A stretch of 64,000 nucleotides of DNA from Desulfovibrio subterraneus (GTDB lineage: Bacteria > Desulfobacterota > Desulfovibrionia > Desulfovibrionales > Desulfovibrionaceae). This document shows, piece by piece, positions 56,374 to 64,000 of this stretch (its first letter is position 1; each line of letters opens with the position of its first letter). The notes under the pieces are model-generated. The model saw nothing but the letters and a program-made list of their open reading frames with translations. It had not been told where the DNA came from and did not search any database. The translations under genes were made by a program, and so were the position numbers. The stretch spans positions 795,021 through 859,020 of the forward strand of contig NZ_BLVO01000016.1 of NCBI RefSeq assembly GCF_013340285.1, in the 5' to 3' direction.

Positions 56374-58493
56374 TACTTCAATCCTACGCTGCCCACTGAA
56401 GTGAGCCTGATGTCAGAGGGAATTTCCGCCTGCGAGATGACCGGCACCGTAGGCAGGAAGCGGATGAGCAGCTGCGCAAGATGCGGGCGGGACACCGGAG
56501 AGGTCAGCAGAACGGGCTGACCGTCCGTTCCCACGGCATTTTCCACGCTCTGGTTGACGGCCTGGATGAGGCGCTGGGCCGTTGCCGGATCAAGCGCCAG
56601 ATACGAGCCGCCATCGGAACGACGGATGGCCTCTTGTACGGTTTTTTCCACAGAGGGGTCCAGCGTAATGATGGGCAGAACGCTGCTGCTGTCCATGTAA
56701 GGCTTCACGATGGTGCGTGACAGGCGTTCGCGCACATATTCCGTGAGCACGTCGGGGTCCTTCACGCCGGGGCCGAAGTCGGCCAGCGTTTCCACGATGG
56801 AGAGCAGGTCGCGGATGGACACGTTTTCCCGCACCAGATTCTGCAGCACCTTCTGCACCACGCCAAGGGAGAGAATGCCGGGAACCAGCTCTTCCACAAC
56901 CTTGGGGGCATGCTTGGCAAGGTTGTCGAGCAGGCTCTGCACTTCCTGCCTGCCGAGGAAGTCGGACAGGTGGCGCTTGAACACTTCCGTAAGATGGGTG
57001 GCAATGACCGTTGAGGGGTCCACCACGGTGTAGCCTGCGAGCATGGCTTCTTCCTTCTGGCTCTGCGGAATCCACAGGGCGGGCAGGTTGAAGGCGGGTT
57101 CGCGGGTTTCTATGCCCTTGATGTGATGCTTTGCATCGCCCGGGTCCATGGCAAGGTAGTGGTCTATGAGAATTTCCGCTCCGGCCACGGTGTTGCCCTT
57201 TACCAGCACGGAATACTGGCCTGGCTTGAGCTGCAGGTTGTCGCGCAGGTGCAGCGAGGGAACCACCACGCCCACATCCAGAGCGAACTGCCTGCGGATG
57301 GAGCGGATGCGGGAGAGCAGGTTGCCGTCCTGTTCTTCGTCCACCAGCGGGATGAGGCCGTAGCCCACTTCCAGTTCCAGTGCGTCCAGCGGCAGCAGGG
57401 CCTGCACTTCTTCGGGAGTGTCGAGGCTCTGGGAATCTGCCTTGCCGCTCTTGCCGCCCTTTGCGCCCTTCTGCGCTCCGGCACGGTCCACAATGCCGTT
57501 GTTGGAATCGCTGACCAGTTTGGCGATGAAGAACAGACCGCAGGAAAAGAGCATGAAGGGCAGGAAGGGCATGCCCGGCACCAGCGCGAAGACGATAAGC
57601 ACGAAGGCTACCAGCTTCAGGGCGCGGGAGTTGAAGGTCAGCTGGCCGATGAATTCTTCGCCCATCTTTGCTTCTGCCGCAGCACGGGAAACAATGATAC
57701 CTGCCGAGGTGGAGATGATGAGTGAGGGAATGGTGGCAACCAGACCGTCACCGATGGTGAGCAGGGTGTAGGTGGTGAGCGCGTCCTGCCAGGGCATGTC
57801 CTTCTGGACTATGCCGATGAGGATGCCGCCGATGATGTTCACCATGGTGATGAGCAGACCGGCGGTCACGTCACCCTGAACGAACTTGCCCGCACCGTCC
57901 ATGGCGCCGTAGAAGTCTGCCTCGCGGCGGATGATGTCTCGTTTTTCGTTGGCGGTTTCTTCGTCGATGAGACCGGCGTTCAGGTCGGCTTCAATGGCCA
58001 TCTGCTTGCCGGGCATGGCATCAAGGGTGAATCGGGCTGCCACTTCCGCGATACGCGTGGTACCCGCCGTGATAACCATCTTGTTGAGAATGAACAGAAT
58101 CCAGAAAATAACTGCGCCGACGACGTAGTTCCCGCCGACGACGAATTCACCGAAGGATTGAATGACCGAACCGGCGGCGTTTGTGCCCTCGTCGCCATGC
58201 AGCAGAATGAGTCGGGTGGAGGCGACGTTAAGGGCAAGGCGGAGCAGCGTGCTCACCAGCAGCAGGGACGGGAAGATGGAAAATTCCAGCGGGGAGAGCA
58301 TGAACATGGACGTCACCAGAATGATGAGCGCCAGCGAAATGCTCAGGCTGAGCATGATATCCAGAAAGAAGGTGGGCAGCGGCACCAGCATGACGAAGAG
58401 GATGGTGACCACGCCGCCCGCCAGCAGAATGTCACCATGTTTGGAAAATCGTTCGTAGTTGATTTTCGGTGCTGTTATTTCTGCTTTTGCCAT
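56373..58493 (-). CDS. flhA: Flagellar export gate protein FlhA
   Basis: The large export-gate subunit of the flagellar type III system. The 706-aa protein has eight membrane helices in its first ~330 residues (e.g. TILFVMLVPLPTFFLDIMLS), the conserved FHIPEP-type loop region with RFTLDAMPGKQMAIEADLNAG (split near residues 158-180), and a cytoplasmic export domain (about 360-700) with LPVI-like and REAIR-type motifs (here VQEAIRRSDGG). It lies between flhB and flhF. Confidence 0.96.
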   Translation of the reverse strand: MAKAEITAPKINYERFSKHGDILLAGGVVTILFVMLVPLPTFFLDIMLSLSISLALIILVTSMFMLSPLEFSIFPSLLLVSTLLRLALNVASTRLILLHGDEGTNAAGSVIQSFGEFVVGGNYVVGAVIFWILFILNKMVITAGTTRIAEVAARFTLDAMPGKQMAIEADLNAGLIDEETANEKRDIIRREADFYGAMDGAGKFVQGDVTAGLLITMVNIIGGILIGIVQKDMPWQDALTTYTLLTIGDGLVATIPSLIISTSAGIIVSRAAAEAKMGEEFIGQLTFNSRALKLVAFVLIVFALVPGMPFLPFMLFSCGLFFIAKLVSDSNNGIVDRAGAQKGAKGGKSGKADSQSLDTPEEVQALLPLDALELEVGYGLIPLVDEEQDGNLLSRIRSIRRQFALDVGVVVPSLHLRDNLQLKPGQYSVLVKGNTVAGAEILIDHYLAMDPGDAKHHIKGIETREPAFNLPALWIPQSQKEEAMLAGYTVVDPSTVIATHLTEVFKRHLSDFLGRQEVQSLLDNLAKHAPKVVEELVPGILSLGVVQKVLQNLVRENVSIRDLLSIVETLADFGPGVKDPDVLTEYVRERLSRTIVKPYMDSSSVLPIITLDPSVEKTVQEAIRRSDGGSYLALDPATAQRLIQAVNQSVENAVGTDGQPVLLTSPVSRPHLAQLLIRFLPTVPVISQAEIPSDIRLTSVGSVGLK

Positions 58494-58549
58494 TTTTCCG
58501 ACACCTTTGATGGATAGCGAGTGTGTTTCGTAAGAAGCCGGTGTTTGTC

Positions 58550-59620
58550 CTAACCTCTTCTACTTCCTTTGAATTTGTGCAGGCTTGCGAGTATGGATGC
58601 CACAGCCTTGTACAGATCCTCGGGAATCATGTCCCCTACTTCCACCGACTTATACAAGGCACGTGCCAGAGGGACGTTTTCCCGCAGGGGAATGCCGTTT
58701 TCGCGGGCAATTTCCTTGATCTTCTCGGCGAGGTGGTCGGCACCCTTGGCCAGCACGCGGGGGGCCGGTGCCTCCAGCGCATCGTAGCGGATGGCAACGG
58801 CGATATGGGTGGGGTTGGTGATAACCACGTCGGCCTTGGGTACGTCCTGCATCATGCGGCGCATCATCACCTGCAGCATCTTCTTGCGCTGTTCGGCCTT
58901 CACCTTGGGGTCGCCTTCGGCCTGCTTGCGTTCGTCCTTGACTTCGTCCTTGGTCATCTTGAGGTTTTCTTCATAGTCCCAGCGGGTGAACCAAAGGTCG
59001 CCGATGGCAATCAGGATCATGGGTACCAGCGCATACAGCACCATGCGGTGGCTGGTTTCCAGCATGTAGACGCTGAGTCCGGCTGCATCCATGTAATAGA
59101 GCGGCAGAAAGTTGTGCATTTCGGCCTTGAGCACCAGATAGGGGGCAAAGCCGATGGCCACGGCCTGCAGCAGGCTTTTACCGAGCCTGAGCAGGGTCTG
59201 CGGCGAAATGAACATGCGTTTGAGGCCCGCTATGATGTTGAACTGCATGCCCTTGAACTTGAATACTTGTGTTGTCCACAGCTTGCCGACCTGCAGGCGC
59301 ATGTTGAGATAGGCCAGAAACCCGATGAAGATGAGAAGCGGCAGCAGCATCTTGGCCAGCTCGATGGATAACCACTGCATGAGGTCGTAGATGCTTTCGG
59401 GAGTGACGGAAAAGGTCATGCTTTCACGCAGGAAACGGACCATGATCTTGTGCAGGCTGTCATAGATGACGCCGATCCATGCGTAGAGCCCATACATGCC
59501 CGCGACAACGGAAACGACCTTGCCGAGCTCCTGCGATTTCGGAACATTGCCTTTGTTTCTGGCTTTTTTGCGATGCTTGTTTGTCGCTCGCTCTGTTCTG
59601 CTTGGGTCCTTCTGTGGCAT
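58550..59620 (-). CDS. flhB: Flagellar export switch protein FlhB
   Basis: Controls substrate switching of the flagellar export gate. The 356-aa protein has four membrane helices (about 30-210) and a cytoplasmic domain with the self-cleavage motif NPTH in VVITNPTHIAVAIRYD near residue 268. The basic N-terminus (ATNKHRKKARNKGNVPKS) is typical. It starts 12 nt after the fliR stop. Confidence 0.96.
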   Translation of the reverse strand: MPQKDPSRTERATNKHRKKARNKGNVPKSQELGKVVSVVAGMYGLYAWIGVIYDSLHKIMVRFLRESMTFSVTPESIYDLMQWLSIELAKMLLPLLIFIGFLAYLNMRLQVGKLWTTQVFKFKGMQFNIIAGLKRMFISPQTLLRLGKSLLQAVAIGFAPYLVLKAEMHNFLPLYYMDAAGLSVYMLETSHRMVLYALVPMILIAIGDLWFTRWDYEENLKMTKDEVKDERKQAEGDPKVKAEQRKKMLQVMMRRMMQDVPKADVVITNPTHIAVAIRYDALEAPAPRVLAKGADHLAEKIKEIARENGIPLRENVPLARALYKSVEVGDMIPEDLYKAVASILASLHKFKGSRRG

Positions 59621-59632
59621 GCCGGAATCTCC

Positions 59633-60424
59633 TTATTTGGGAAGCGGAGACATGGCGTCAATGAGATGGCTGAACAGGGGCCCGATCTCAATGATGAAGT
59701 CGCCGATGCGCCGGGACATGATGGTGAAGAGAAGGCCCATGAAGAAGAAGCCTACACCGATCTTCAGGGGAAAACCGAGCTGCAGAAGGTTCATCTGCGG
59801 TGCGGCACGGCCCATGAGGGCGAGTGCCAGCTCCACGAGAAAGAGGGCAGCCATGACCGGGGCGGCTATTTTGACTGCCAGTGTGAACATGATGCCGGAA
59901 AGGTCCAGAATCTGGTGCACGATGGCCGGGCCGATGACCAGCTGGCCGGGAGGAATGGCCTCGAAGGTCTGGGCAAGCGCCCTGAGCATGTGCAGGTGGC
60001 CGTTCAGCGTCATGAAGGTGAGCAGCGAGACCAGGTAGAGAAAGTGCGAGGTGATGGAAACCGTGGTGCCGGTCAGCGGGTCGGCCACGTTGATCATGGT
60101 GAAGCCCATCTGGAAGCCGAGAATCTGGCCGCCGGTCTGGATGCCTGCAAAGATGAAGTCCACTGCAAGGGCCAGCACCAGTCCGAGAACGGCTTCGGAA
60201 GCCATTATCCGGATAAGGTCGAAGGGGTGTTCGGGCATGGCCTGCCCCTTGATTGCAAGTGCCGGGAAAAGAGCCAGCGTCAGCACAATGCAGAGCGCCG
60301 CCTTTACCGACTTCGGGGCGCTCTCTCCACCGAATACGGGGAGCATGAACACCACAAGGCTGAGGCGCATGAATGTCAGCAGGAAGCTGAAAAATTCGGT
60401 GGTATTGAAGTTGAACAGGTCCAT
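59633..60424 (-). CDS. fliR: Flagellar export gate protein FliR
   Basis: A membrane subunit of the export gate core. The ATG at 60424 gives 263 aa, the normal size; the frame extends upstream but the extra 32 residues are not FliR-like. About six helices are present, with FMRLSLVVFMLPVFGGES near residue 18, GFQMGFTMINVADPLTG near 103 and ALMGRAAPQMNLLQLGFPLKIGVG (split near 206-228). No good ribosome-binding site is seen. It is the first gene of the fliR-flhB-flhA-flhF-flhG-fliA-cheY series. Confidence 0.92.
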   Translation of the reverse strand: MDLFNFNTTEFFSFLLTFMRLSLVVFMLPVFGGESAPKSVKAALCIVLTLALFPALAIKGQAMPEHPFDLIRIMASEAVLGLVLALAVDFIFAGIQTGGQILGFQMGFTMINVADPLTGTTVSITSHFLYLVSLLTFMTLNGHLHMLRALAQTFEAIPPGQLVIGPAIVHQILDLSGIMFTLAVKIAAPVMAALFLVELALALMGRAAPQMNLLQLGFPLKIGVGFFFMGLLFTIMSRRIGDFIIEIGPLFSHLIDAMSPLPK

Positions 60425-60743
60425 GCCGTCTGATTTGCAAAGGGCGAGCCACTCACGCGTTGCAGATGCGCGCCAAGGATTTTCAGGGGTTGAAAGGCAA
60501 CCGGCCGCGTTTTCGTCCATGCATGAGTCATGCTTTTGGCGGTGATCCGTTTATGCGGTTGCCAGCTCCTGAGATTGCCAGTTCCTGCGCTTGCGCTCGC
60601 TACAATGCCGGAAGCGTGGTACAGAGAGTACAGGGAAGGCTGCGTCCATGGCTGGCATGCCGCCATGGGCGGGCGGGCTTGCCATCGGTCCTGTATTCTG
60701 GCAAGCCACGGGGACCATTGAACTGTGCATATATGGAGGACGC

Positions 60744-61343
60744 ATGGACCTTTTGCCCATTAAACGAGCATTGCTCAGCGTGACCGACAAGTCCGGGCTG
60801 GTGGAGTTTGCCACCTTCCTGCACGAGAACGGCGTTGAGCTGGTATCTACCGGCGGCACGGCACGCATGCTTACCGAGGCGGGGCTGAAGGTCACGCCCG
60901 TGAGCAAGGTTACCGGTTTTCCGGAAATCCTTGGCGGACGCGTCAAGACGCTGCACCCGCATATTCATGCGGGCATCCTTGCCGACAAGGATAACCCCGA
61001 GCATCTTTCCACGCTGAAGGAACTGGGCATTGCCGCCTTTGATCTCATCGTGGTGAACCTGTACAACTTTGCAGAGGCCGCCCGTAAGGGACTGGATCTC
61101 AGAGCCGCCATCGAGGAAATTGATATCGGTGGTCCCTGCATGCTGCGCGCAACCGCCAAGAACTTCCACAGCATGCTGGTGCTGCCCGATCCGGCAGACT
61201 ACGCTGAGGTTTCTGCGGAACTGAAGGCCAACGAAATGCGTGTGGGGCTGGAATTCCGCCGCCGCATGGCTGCCAAGACCTTTGAGCGCACCTCGAACTA
61301 CGACCGCATGATTACCGACTACCTGTCTTCCAAGACAGCGTAG
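60744..61343 (+). CDS. purH: Single-domain IMP cyclohydrolase
   Basis: Closes the ring of FAICAR to IMP, the last step of purine synthesis. The 199-aa product matches only the N-terminal (MGS-like) domain of bifunctional PurH: ALLSVTDKSGLVEFA near residue 9, ELVSTGGTARML near 34, GGRVKTLHPHIHAGIL near 65, and IDIGGPCMLRATAKN near 127. The AICAR transformylase domain is absent and no such gene is next to it. GGAGG precedes the ATG. hflX follows 63 nt later. Confidence 0.93.
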   Translation: MDLLPIKRALLSVTDKSGLVEFATFLHENGVELVSTGGTARMLTEAGLKVTPVSKVTGFPEILGGRVKTLHPHIHAGILADKDNPEHLSTLKELGIAAFDLIVVNLYNFAEAARKGLDLRAAIEEIDIGGPCMLRATAKNFHSMLVLPDPADYAEVSAELKANEMRVGLEFRRRMAAKTFERTSNYDRMITDYLSSKTA

Positions 61344-61406
61344 CCCGCGCACCGGCAACACCGGTACGTGCCATGTGTCTGACGTAACCGCCTCCGCAGG
61401 CCGGGC

Positions 61407-63308
61407 ATGACCCGCCTGCGGGGCGTTCGCGTATTCGGGAGCCGCAACGGCGGTTCCCTGTTTCACAACCCGTTCCAGAAGGAGCACGCCATAGCTTCCG
61501 TTCTCGGCAACACTCAGGGGCTCAAGCCCAGTCAACTCAAGGCGCTGCAGCGGCTCTATACCCGCAGATACCCCTCGCAGGGGGGCTACACGCTTGAGCA
61601 GGGGCGCGAACTTGCCGCGCTTTCCGCCAGCATTGCCCGCCAGATAGGTCTGCTTATCGACCGTCAGGGGCGGCCGCAGCTGGTCATCGTGGGCGACACC
61701 GGTGCCATCTACATTCCCGAACTGCCCCGCGCCCGTCTGGGCAGCGGGCGTCTGCGCGGTCTGCGCCTCATGCATACCCACCTCACGGATACGCCGCTGT
61801 CGCAGGAAGACCTGATGGACATGCTCTTTCTGCGGCTCGATTCAGTGAGTGTGCTCACGCTGGACGAGTTTGGCTCTCCGGCGCGGTTTCAGTTTGCGCA
61901 TCTGCTGCCCACCCGGCAGGAAGAGGACGATGACACCGGGGCAGAAGAAGTCGTTTCCGTCAGCCGCCGCGCGCCGCGCAGGGGAGAAGTGTTGCCCGAC
62001 GGGCCCAAGCCCTACACCCTGCACGACTTGGAGCCGTGGGACAGGGTTGAGGTGGACTTCAATGTCCAGACCGAGGCGCTGGAAGATGAAATGGCGCGCG
62101 CTCTCACCGATGCCCGCGTGGCCGACGGCGATGGAGAACGCGCCGTTCTGGTGAGCGTGAGCACCCAGCCGCGCAAGGTGCAGGAATCCTATCTGGAAGA
62201 GCTGCGCGAACTGGCCCGTACCGCAGGCATTGCCGTGGTGGGGCAGATCATCCAGCGTGTGCCGCAGATGAACCCCAAGTTCATCATGGGCAAGGGCAAG
62301 CTGGCCGAGCTTGAGGTGCTGTGCCTGCAGGGGAACGCCGGACTTGTGGTCTTTGACGGCGAACTGTCGCCTGCGCAGCTGCGTAACCTGACGGATGCCA
62401 CCGAGCGCAAGGTGCTGGACCGCACCCAGCTCATTCTCGATATTTTCGCCCAGCATGCAACATCGCGTGCGGGCAAGCTGCAGGTGGAAATGGCCCAGCT
62501 GCAGTACACCATGCCCCGCCTTGTGGGGAAGAACCGCGCCATGGACAGGCTGATGGGCGGCATCGGCGGCCGTGGTCCCGGTGAAACCAAGCTGGAGACG
62601 GACCGACGCAAGATCCGCGACCGCATTGCGCGCATCAAGGGCGAGCTGAAGACGCTGAGCAAACAGCGCTCATACGCCCGCGACCGCCGCGCAAAGGCCC
62701 GCGTGCCTGTGGCCGCACTGGTGGGCTATACCAACGCGGGCAAGTCCACCACGCTGAATACTCTGACCAACTCCGATGTGCTGGCGGAAAACAAGCTTTT
62801 TGCCACGCTGGACCCGACCACCCGCAGGCTTCGTTTTCCGATGGAGCGCGAGTTGATTCTCACGGATACCGTGGGATTCATCCGCAGTCTGCCCAGAGAA
62901 CTGAAAGAAGCTTTCGAGGCCACCCTTGAAGAACTGGAAGCCGCCGACCTGCTGCTGCACGTGGCGGATGCCGGACATCCCGAGGTGGACAAGCAGATTA
63001 CCGCCGTGGAATCCATTCTGAACGAACTGGGGCTGCACGATATTCCCACCATACTCATTCTGAACAAGTGGGATACGCTGGACGAAGAGGCCCGTCAGGG
63101 CATGCGGTATTCCTACCCGCAGGCCATACCCATCAGCGCGAGCAGCGGCGAAGGGCTGGATGATCTTTCCAAGGCCATTGTCTCCCGCGTGGACTGGGAG
63201 CGCGGGCTTGTGCAGTATCAGGGCATCATGGCCGAAGAGGTCGTGGAGGATGTCCCCTATGATGAATGGGACGCCTGGGACGGCGACGGCAAGGGAATCA
63301 TTCAGTAG
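61407..63308 (+). CDS. hflX: Ribosome-splitting GTPase HflX, N-terminally extended
   Basis: A ribosome-associated GTPase. The conserved HflX core covers about residues 250-590: N-terminal HflX domain (AVLVSVSTQ, then GMGK-like FIMGKGKLAELE), GPGETKLETDRR, G1 GYTNAGKSTT, G3 DTVGFIR and G4 NKWD. Before it stand about 240 extra residues with KPSQLKALQRLYTRR, and GDTGAIYIPE. The C-terminal tail is acidic. The annotated ATG at 61407 has no ribosome-binding site; AAGGAG at 61479-61484 precedes an in-frame ATA codon at 61491, so the true start is open. A strong terminator follows. Confidence 0.92.
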   Translation: MTRLRGVRVFGSRNGGSLFHNPFQKEHAIASVLGNTQGLKPSQLKALQRLYTRRYPSQGGYTLEQGRELAALSASIARQIGLLIDRQGRPQLVIVGDTGAIYIPELPRARLGSGRLRGLRLMHTHLTDTPLSQEDLMDMLFLRLDSVSVLTLDEFGSPARFQFAHLLPTRQEEDDDTGAEEVVSVSRRAPRRGEVLPDGPKPYTLHDLEPWDRVEVDFNVQTEALEDEMARALTDARVADGDGERAVLVSVSTQPRKVQESYLEELRELARTAGIAVVGQIIQRVPQMNPKFIMGKGKLAELEVLCLQGNAGLVVFDGELSPAQLRNLTDATERKVLDRTQLILDIFAQHATSRAGKLQVEMAQLQYTMPRLVGKNRAMDRLMGGIGGRGPGETKLETDRRKIRDRIARIKGELKTLSKQRSYARDRRAKARVPVAALVGYTNAGKSTTLNTLTNSDVLAENKLFATLDPTTRRLRFPMERELILTDTVGFIRSLPRELKEAFEATLEELEAADLLLHVADAGHPEVDKQITAVESILNELGLHDIPTILILNKWDTLDEEARQGMRYSYPQAIPISASSGEGLDDLSKAIVSRVDWERGLVQYQGIMAEEVVEDVPYDEWDAWDGDGKGIIQ

Positions 63309-63332
63309 CAGTGATGTTGTTTGAAGTATGTG

Positions 63333-63364
63333 AAAAGGCCGGAGCGGCGACGCTCCGGCCTTTT
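63333..63364 (+). terminator. Terminator of hflX
   Basis: AAAAGGCCGGAGCG and CGCTCCGGCCTTTT form a perfect 14-bp stem with a GCGA loop, 24 nt past the stop. It also lies just past the stop of the minus-strand gene to the right, so it may serve both. Confidence 0.92.
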
Positions 63365-63381
63365 GTTAGTCGCGAAATAAA

Positions 63382-64000
63382 TCATAAAAATAGATTGCTG
63401 GCTAGCGATGTGCGGGTAGTGATGAGATCGCGAGAAAAGTCATGCGAGTCTGTATAGGCAAGGTAGTATTTAGTGTTGTTTTTTACTCCTAAAAGTAACC
63501 GCCTTGGGCCACTGGTTTTAATCCCCGTACGTGTTGGGGGGAGTACATCTATTCGATAAAGTGTGTATCCATTGATTAGTTTGGGTGTGTTTGGGTGCCA
63601 GTCTATGCTGTGCGTGATGGCTCTTCCTTCAGGGGATGTTCTGCTTGGATATGCATATGATCTGAATAATGAAAATACAATGTGCTCTAGCGGTGTTGTT
63701 GACTTCCGGATGTCGTGGATAATGTCAGGATGTAGGAGATAGCTGTCTTGTTTGGGTAGGAGATTTTCTGGGGTATCGTGTAAACATGCGAGTAGATAGG
63801 ATAATATTTTGATTTTGTTATGGTCTGTGTCGGGTTTGGATGTGTACCATGTGTCTATTGTTGTCTGGCATATCTGTTTTATTCTTGTCTTAAATGTGTT
63901 TATGTTGTTGGCTGTTATTTGTGGTATGTTTATTGTTATTGAGCATGGTTTGCCTCTTCCGCATGCATTGCAAGTTTCTTTTTTGATTGTCTGTGCAGTT
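63382..64000 (-). CDS. 3' part of an AT-rich unrecognised gene
   Basis: Reading the minus strand from 63999, a frame of 205 codons stays open to a TGA at 63382-63384; its start lies beyond the window. Codons end mostly in A or T (many ATA, ACA, AAC, TTA), unlike all other genes here. The visible part starts with a Cys group, KETCNACGRGKPC, that could bind a metal. It continues with HSIDWHPNTPKLINGYTLY and ends in LASNLFL. I do not recognise the family. The composition suggests recent transfer. Confidence 0.65.
   Translation of the reverse strand, partial: TAQTIKKETCNACGRGKPCSITINIPQITANNINTFKTRIKQICQTTIDTWYTSKPDTDHNKIKILSYLLACLHDTPENLLPKQDSYLLHPDIIHDIRKSTTPLEHIVFSLFRSYAYPSRTSPEGRAITHSIDWHPNTPKLINGYTLYRIDVLPPTRTGIKTSGPRRLLLGVKNNTKYYLAYTDSHDFSRDLITTRTSLASNLFL

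Overview
The window looks like the chromosome of a Desulfovibrio-type (Desulfovibrionaceae) sulfate-reducing deltaproteobacterium. The evidence is the gene content: a lactate/pyruvate oxidation locus with a one-piece PFOR, Pta, AckA and a DRTGG protein; an Rnf operon headed by a decaheme cytochrome c; a Ros/MucR regulator; a heme-binding chemoreceptor; and a polar-flagellum cluster. Base composition is fairly GC-rich until the last ~620 bases, which are clearly AT-rich. No tRNA, rRNA, CRISPR array or insertion sequence was recognised.

Layout. 1-3000: a gene fragment, a small hypothetical gene, and TRAP permease genes dctQ and dctM without dctP. 3200-7440: two tandem chemoreceptor genes with almost the same signalling half. 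7650-20670 (minus strand): the lactate-to-acetate module por, lctP, glcD-type and glcF-type lactate dehydrogenase genes, pta, ackA, and a stand-alone BioD/DRTGG protein. Hairpins or terminators lie at four of its internal junctions. 21159-26228 (minus): a sigma-54 activator and a hybrid sensor kinase. Upstream of por I see a sigma-54 promoter-like element and two matching palindromes 104 bp apart, which suggests this pair controls the module. 26300-29460: a small repeat-tailed protein, a membrane protein, an HDOD protein, and a YbjQ-like gene with its own sigma-54-type promoter and a TGT-N10-ACA palindrome. 29755-36526 (minus): dhcA-rnfCDGEAB-apbE. 36983-40070: heme-binding chemoreceptor, a secreted hypothetical protein, MucR.

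40500-43000: a structured leader, a 79-aa protein, cbiA and cbiC (cobalamin synthesis). 43250-47450: a small ORF, an MnmM/YtqB-like methyltransferase, a short hypothetical protein, a radical SAM protein, and an archaeal-type ornithine cyclodeaminase/LOR-SDH homologue. 47513-60424 (minus): cheV, ispH, dus, several motility-associated genes, then fliL, cheY, fliA, flhG, flhF, flhA, flhB, fliR (transcribed in the reverse of this order). 60744-63308: single-domain purH and a long hflX. 63382-64000 (minus): the AT-rich 3' part of an unrecognised gene that runs off the window.

Together: lactate enters by LctP, is oxidised to pyruvate by the GlcD/GlcF-type dehydrogenase, is split by PFOR to acetyl-CoA and reduced ferredoxin, and acetyl-CoA yields ATP through Pta and AckA. 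Rnf can use reduced ferredoxin to build an ion gradient. RnfC here has lost the motifs expected for NADH binding, so the partner may be the decaheme cytochrome. Chemoreceptors, CheV, CheY and the flagellar genes connect redox and nutrient sensing to swimming. The strongest leads are the degenerate RnfC, the two sigma-54 promoters with palindromic enhancer-like sites, and the AT-rich gene at the right edge.
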